DNA of 64,000 nucleotides from CAZAPO01 sp044841755 (GTDB lineage Bacteria; Bacteroidota; Bacteroidia; Flavobacteriales; Flavobacteriaceae): positions 157,218-221,217 of the forward strand of contig JAXOFM010000005.1 in the NCBI GenBank assembly GCA_044841755.1, read 5' to 3'. The translations under genes and the position numbers were made by a program. How positions within the stretch are numbered: the first letter of the stretch is position 1; every line of letters starts with the position of its first letter. Shown piece after piece: positions 62,501-64,000 of the stretch. The notes beneath the pieces were generated by a model that saw only the letters and a program-made list of their open reading frames with translations, made no database searches and was not told the origin of the DNA.

Positions 62501-64000
62501 GAATACGCCTTCCGATGCTCACTTTATAATAGGTGCTGCACACCATATAAAAAGACAACAAAAATTACGCGGAAGTGTTGATGAAGTTCGCGTTTGGAAC
62601 GTTGAACTTAGTGCCAACCAGATCAGATATATTATGAATCAGGAGATCGAAGAAAACGTATCTCTAAACGCCGATGGAAAAATATTACCATCAACCACAA
62701 CCTTAAATGATATTGATGACATTCCTTGGAATAATTTGATTGCCTACTACCCTATGAGTAATGCCGTATTTGGAAGTATTAAGGACGAATCTAATAGTGG
62801 TAATGATGCCTCTATGATTAACTATGATAATATAGATGAGCAAACTGCTCCTCTACCTTATAGAACTAAGTCTGGTGGAACTCGAAATTGGGATGACCCA
62901 GATACATGGGAAAATGGTGATATACAATACTTACCAGGTGTAGTTTCTTATTTATATGAGAGCGAGCCTGATGCCGACAAAAAAACAATGGATTATAACA
63001 TTGTACAACTAGATCATGATGTGGATTTAGATAACTCTGACACTAATTTAATTCCATCTTATAAGAATGGTAATCGTACTGTTTTAGGTTTAATTGTAAA
63101 CAGCGGTGAACTTGAAATTCAAGGAAACAATGAAACTGATACTGGTTATGGTCTAACCGTTAGTCATTACCTAAAATTAGACGGAAAAATTGATCTTGAA
63201 GGAGAATCACAATTGATACAAGGTGATGGCAGTGATTTAGATGTTGATAGTTCTGGTACTCTTGAAAAAGACCAACAGGGAACAGCAGATTTATATACTT
63301 ATAATTATTGGGCTGCACCTGTAGGTGTTAGTAATACAACTACTAATAATAATAGTTACGCATTGCCTAATGTAATGCAAGATGGTACAACATCTGGAAC
63401 ACCACAAAATATTAACTGGTTAACTTCAGGTTATGATGGTACTTCTGGTTCTCCTGTTGGAGTTGCAGATTATTGGGTGTGGAAATATGCTAATCAAACT
63501 AGTGACAATTATCCATCATGGCAACATGTAAGAAGTACAGGATCATTACAAGCTGGTGAAGGATTTACTATGAAGGGAACAACGGATACCAATGGTGTTA
63601 TAACAACAGAACAAAACTATGTTTTTGAAGGAAAGCCACATAATGGTGATATAACCCTAACCTTATCATCTGGAAATGATTACTTAGTTGGAAACCCTTA
63701 TGCTTCAGCCATAGATGCTGATGAATTCATCTTAGATAACATAAGTATAGCCAGTGGTGGTCGTCAAGCTACAGATGACATCATTAATGGTACACTCTAC
63801 TTCTGGGATCATTTTGCAAACGAATCACATTACTTGAGTGATTATGAAGGTGGTTACGCCACTTACAACTTATTAGGTACTGCTGCTGCTGTTTCTAACG
63901 ATATTAGAATTAATAATTCTTTGCAAACAGGAACTAAAGAACCTGGGCAATACATTCCAGTAGGGCAAGGATTCTTTGTAACAGCAACCGATGGAGGAAC
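59559..64000 (+). CDS. Giant secreted LamG-containing surface protein, 5' part
   Basis: The frame runs open from the ATG at 59559 to the window end (at least 1480 codons), with no stop or frameshift. A signal peptide (about 1-25, ending I-A-N-A-Q) comes first. About residue 407 begins a common Bacteroidota module (L-E-L-W-L-K-A-D-E-G-V). A LamG-type domain covers about 840-1030 (D-F-T-I-S-A-W-V-R-R and E-W-H-H-V-A-A-T-Y-D). Late segments (Y-L-V-G-N-P-Y-A-S-A-I-D-A-D-E-F and Y-I-P-V-G-Q-G-F-F-V) usually lie a few hundred residues before a T9SS sorting domain, which is expected beyond the window. A surface adhesin or matrix protein is likely; no enzyme motif was seen. Confidence 0.85.
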   Translation, partial: MEKCHSLSKQIAIALFLCLCTIANAQDFKIQHVQDGVGNSGGTNTGFTAVTSLNNAVALANNNRKVSAGLNSEADTPACQGDDISGARQLTATNTLTYYRESGSLSDNMRFNTSIWEYIGPEGGANEFIVRGRYAIALNGTTNSTTQALSGVTNAEKCIPFITGIINDNGGDTQDADSGTAIAYLSDASTLNILKGSNGNDVTVYITVVEFTGSNWTVLHGDSGSTGADTGTITLNDDEDGTSGTATDVSDWSEAIIFTHHIGDTATNGVNDARADNWPILAPGSDEQSVDWTFHADHDSAGTNRHFTHVLVNPEMSVTRFQDTSTADGESTIDISSASITDESLAMVIGSSITSGTSAYYARGWRNYYFNSPTEIAHWCHRPGDGGDTMSHEIQIVNFDPPSGPGGVLTSLELWLKADEGVEEAVDDVAEDGDSVLNWLDNTINTNDASQSTGANQPTYNEAAINFNPAIDFDGTNHEMTASISANSQYTIFAVTEGTYSTTKTLLNLDNGANGSVDIEQTAAIALHGSYTDSGSSTSGTVTNDLTTLTSGVPQLINFRHLTGEKNRMLVNGILQTVAGSNTNANTLSGTVTAGIGADPSTSSTRWNGEIAEMIVYNYKVPVTERYRIESYLGIKYGITIGVNGTSQDYVDSDDRVIWDQSANAGYNYNITGIGKDYASRLLQKQSRTINTTDDITVGIKGIETTNQGNSTQFFSDKTFLIWGHNNGTTTAGTDITKDFSAGTTETNNLSVTPINRIWKMVVTDSVPTVKISIPETMVSAANAGGEDYVMIISDDAAFTTNVTSATMDDVGSELEVDWYFEGTKFITFGAAPETSLGSSSAYFDNYGATDGYLDAGDVNDLDGKDFTISAWVRRDTGENKFDIVSKRNYYNEGLPGGDSYTHGYAFRINQTGKFRMVWKDPDDTVNNQLETNETIPENEWHHVAATYDFSENWAVLYIDGIHVYDSDDYFDKKGFALNPMNTPSDAHFIIGAAHHIKRQQKLRGSVDEVRVWNVELSANQIRYIMNQEIEENVSLNADGKILPSTTTLNDIDDIPWNNLIAYYPMSNAVFGSIKDESNSGNDASMINYDNIDEQTAPLPYRTKSGGTRNWDDPDTWENGDIQYLPGVVSYLYESEPDADKKTMDYNIVQLDHDVDLDNSDTNLIPSYKNGNRTVLGLIVNSGELEIQGNNETDTGYGLTVSHYLKLDGKIDLEGESQLIQGDGSDLDVDSSGTLEKDQQGTADLYTYNYWAAPVGVSNTTTNNNSYALPNVMQDGTTSGTPQNINWLTSGYDGTSGSPVGVADYWVWKYANQTSDNYPSWQHVRSTGSLQAGEGFTMKGTTDTNGVITTEQNYVFEGKPHNGDITLTLSSGNDYLVGNPYASAIDADEFILDNISIASGGRQATDDIINGTLYFWDHFANESHYLSDYEGGYATYNLLGTAAAVSNDIRINNSLQTGTKEPGQYIPVGQGFFVTATDGG

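Noticed and set aside
1..64000. Prophage, insertion sequence, integron or defence system
   Set aside because: No transposase, integrase, terminal inverted repeats with target duplication, restriction or Cas proteins were seen; neighbours look chromosomal throughout.

Overview
The window is a low-GC, gene-dense chromosomal segment of a member of the Bacteroidota, almost certainly a marine Flavobacteriaceae. Evidence for this: promoters of the TTTG / TAnnTTTG type, no Shine-Dalgarno sequences, proteins ending in type IX secretion (T9SS) sorting domains, a bacillithiol gene (bshB1), a CcsBA-type cytochrome c maturation fusion, DUF families restricted to or typical of Bacteroidota (DUF4290, DUF2911), and large secreted sulfatases. 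No phage, insertion sequence, CRISPR array or defence island is visible.

Layout. 1-3.1 kb: the end of an M28 peptidase, a propeller lipoprotein, a DUF1428 protein, tRNA-His and bshB1. 3.3-9.5 kb: an SLC13 permease with pckA, facing a trans-sulfuration PLP enzyme and a MATE transporter. 9.6-14.1 kb: a minus-strand run with CcsBA, two overlapping membrane microproteins and a TPR lipoprotein. 14.2-18.3 kb: truncated haemoglobin, then a plus-strand housekeeping run (DUF2520, KdsC-like, small membrane protein, UbiA, Maf, MscS). 18.4-24.8 kb: a large PIG-L protein, a 37-residue membrane protein and a sodium symporter; then DUF2911 and an ACR3 arsenite pump.

25.0-34.7 kb is the most distinctive region. 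It is a compact plus-strand cluster of a divergent TetR-like regulator, an ABC1/UbiB kinase-like protein, a flavin reductase, a DUF2256 zinc protein, a DASH cryptochrome, an FeS-BCP-type photolyase lacking most iron-sulfur cysteines, a cryptochrome-like protein with altered catalytic positions, an unknown protein, a TIGR03643 protein, another small protein and a class I CPD photolyase. Two almost identical two-box promoter elements, with matching boxes and the same 16-bp spacer, stand before the regulator gene and before the unknown gene at 32.3 kb, which suggests one light or stress regulon.

34.8-46.9 kb holds ordinary metabolic and core genes: M20 amidohydrolase, VOC, DUF5009, NTF2-like lipoprotein, murA (with Asp in place of the fosfomycin-target Cys), DUF4290, DUF493, AAA ATPase, RecQ, Fmt, HU, YqgE, a class IV aminotransferase and a START-like protein. 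tRNA-Met follows. 47.1-64 kb is a surface and export region: an eight-haem TPR lipoprotein, two paralogous T9SS sulfatases sharing a nearly identical LamG module (the larger one, 2311 residues, also carries fifteen tandem 70-residue repeats), and the 5' 4.4 kb of a giant secreted LamG protein that runs off the window.
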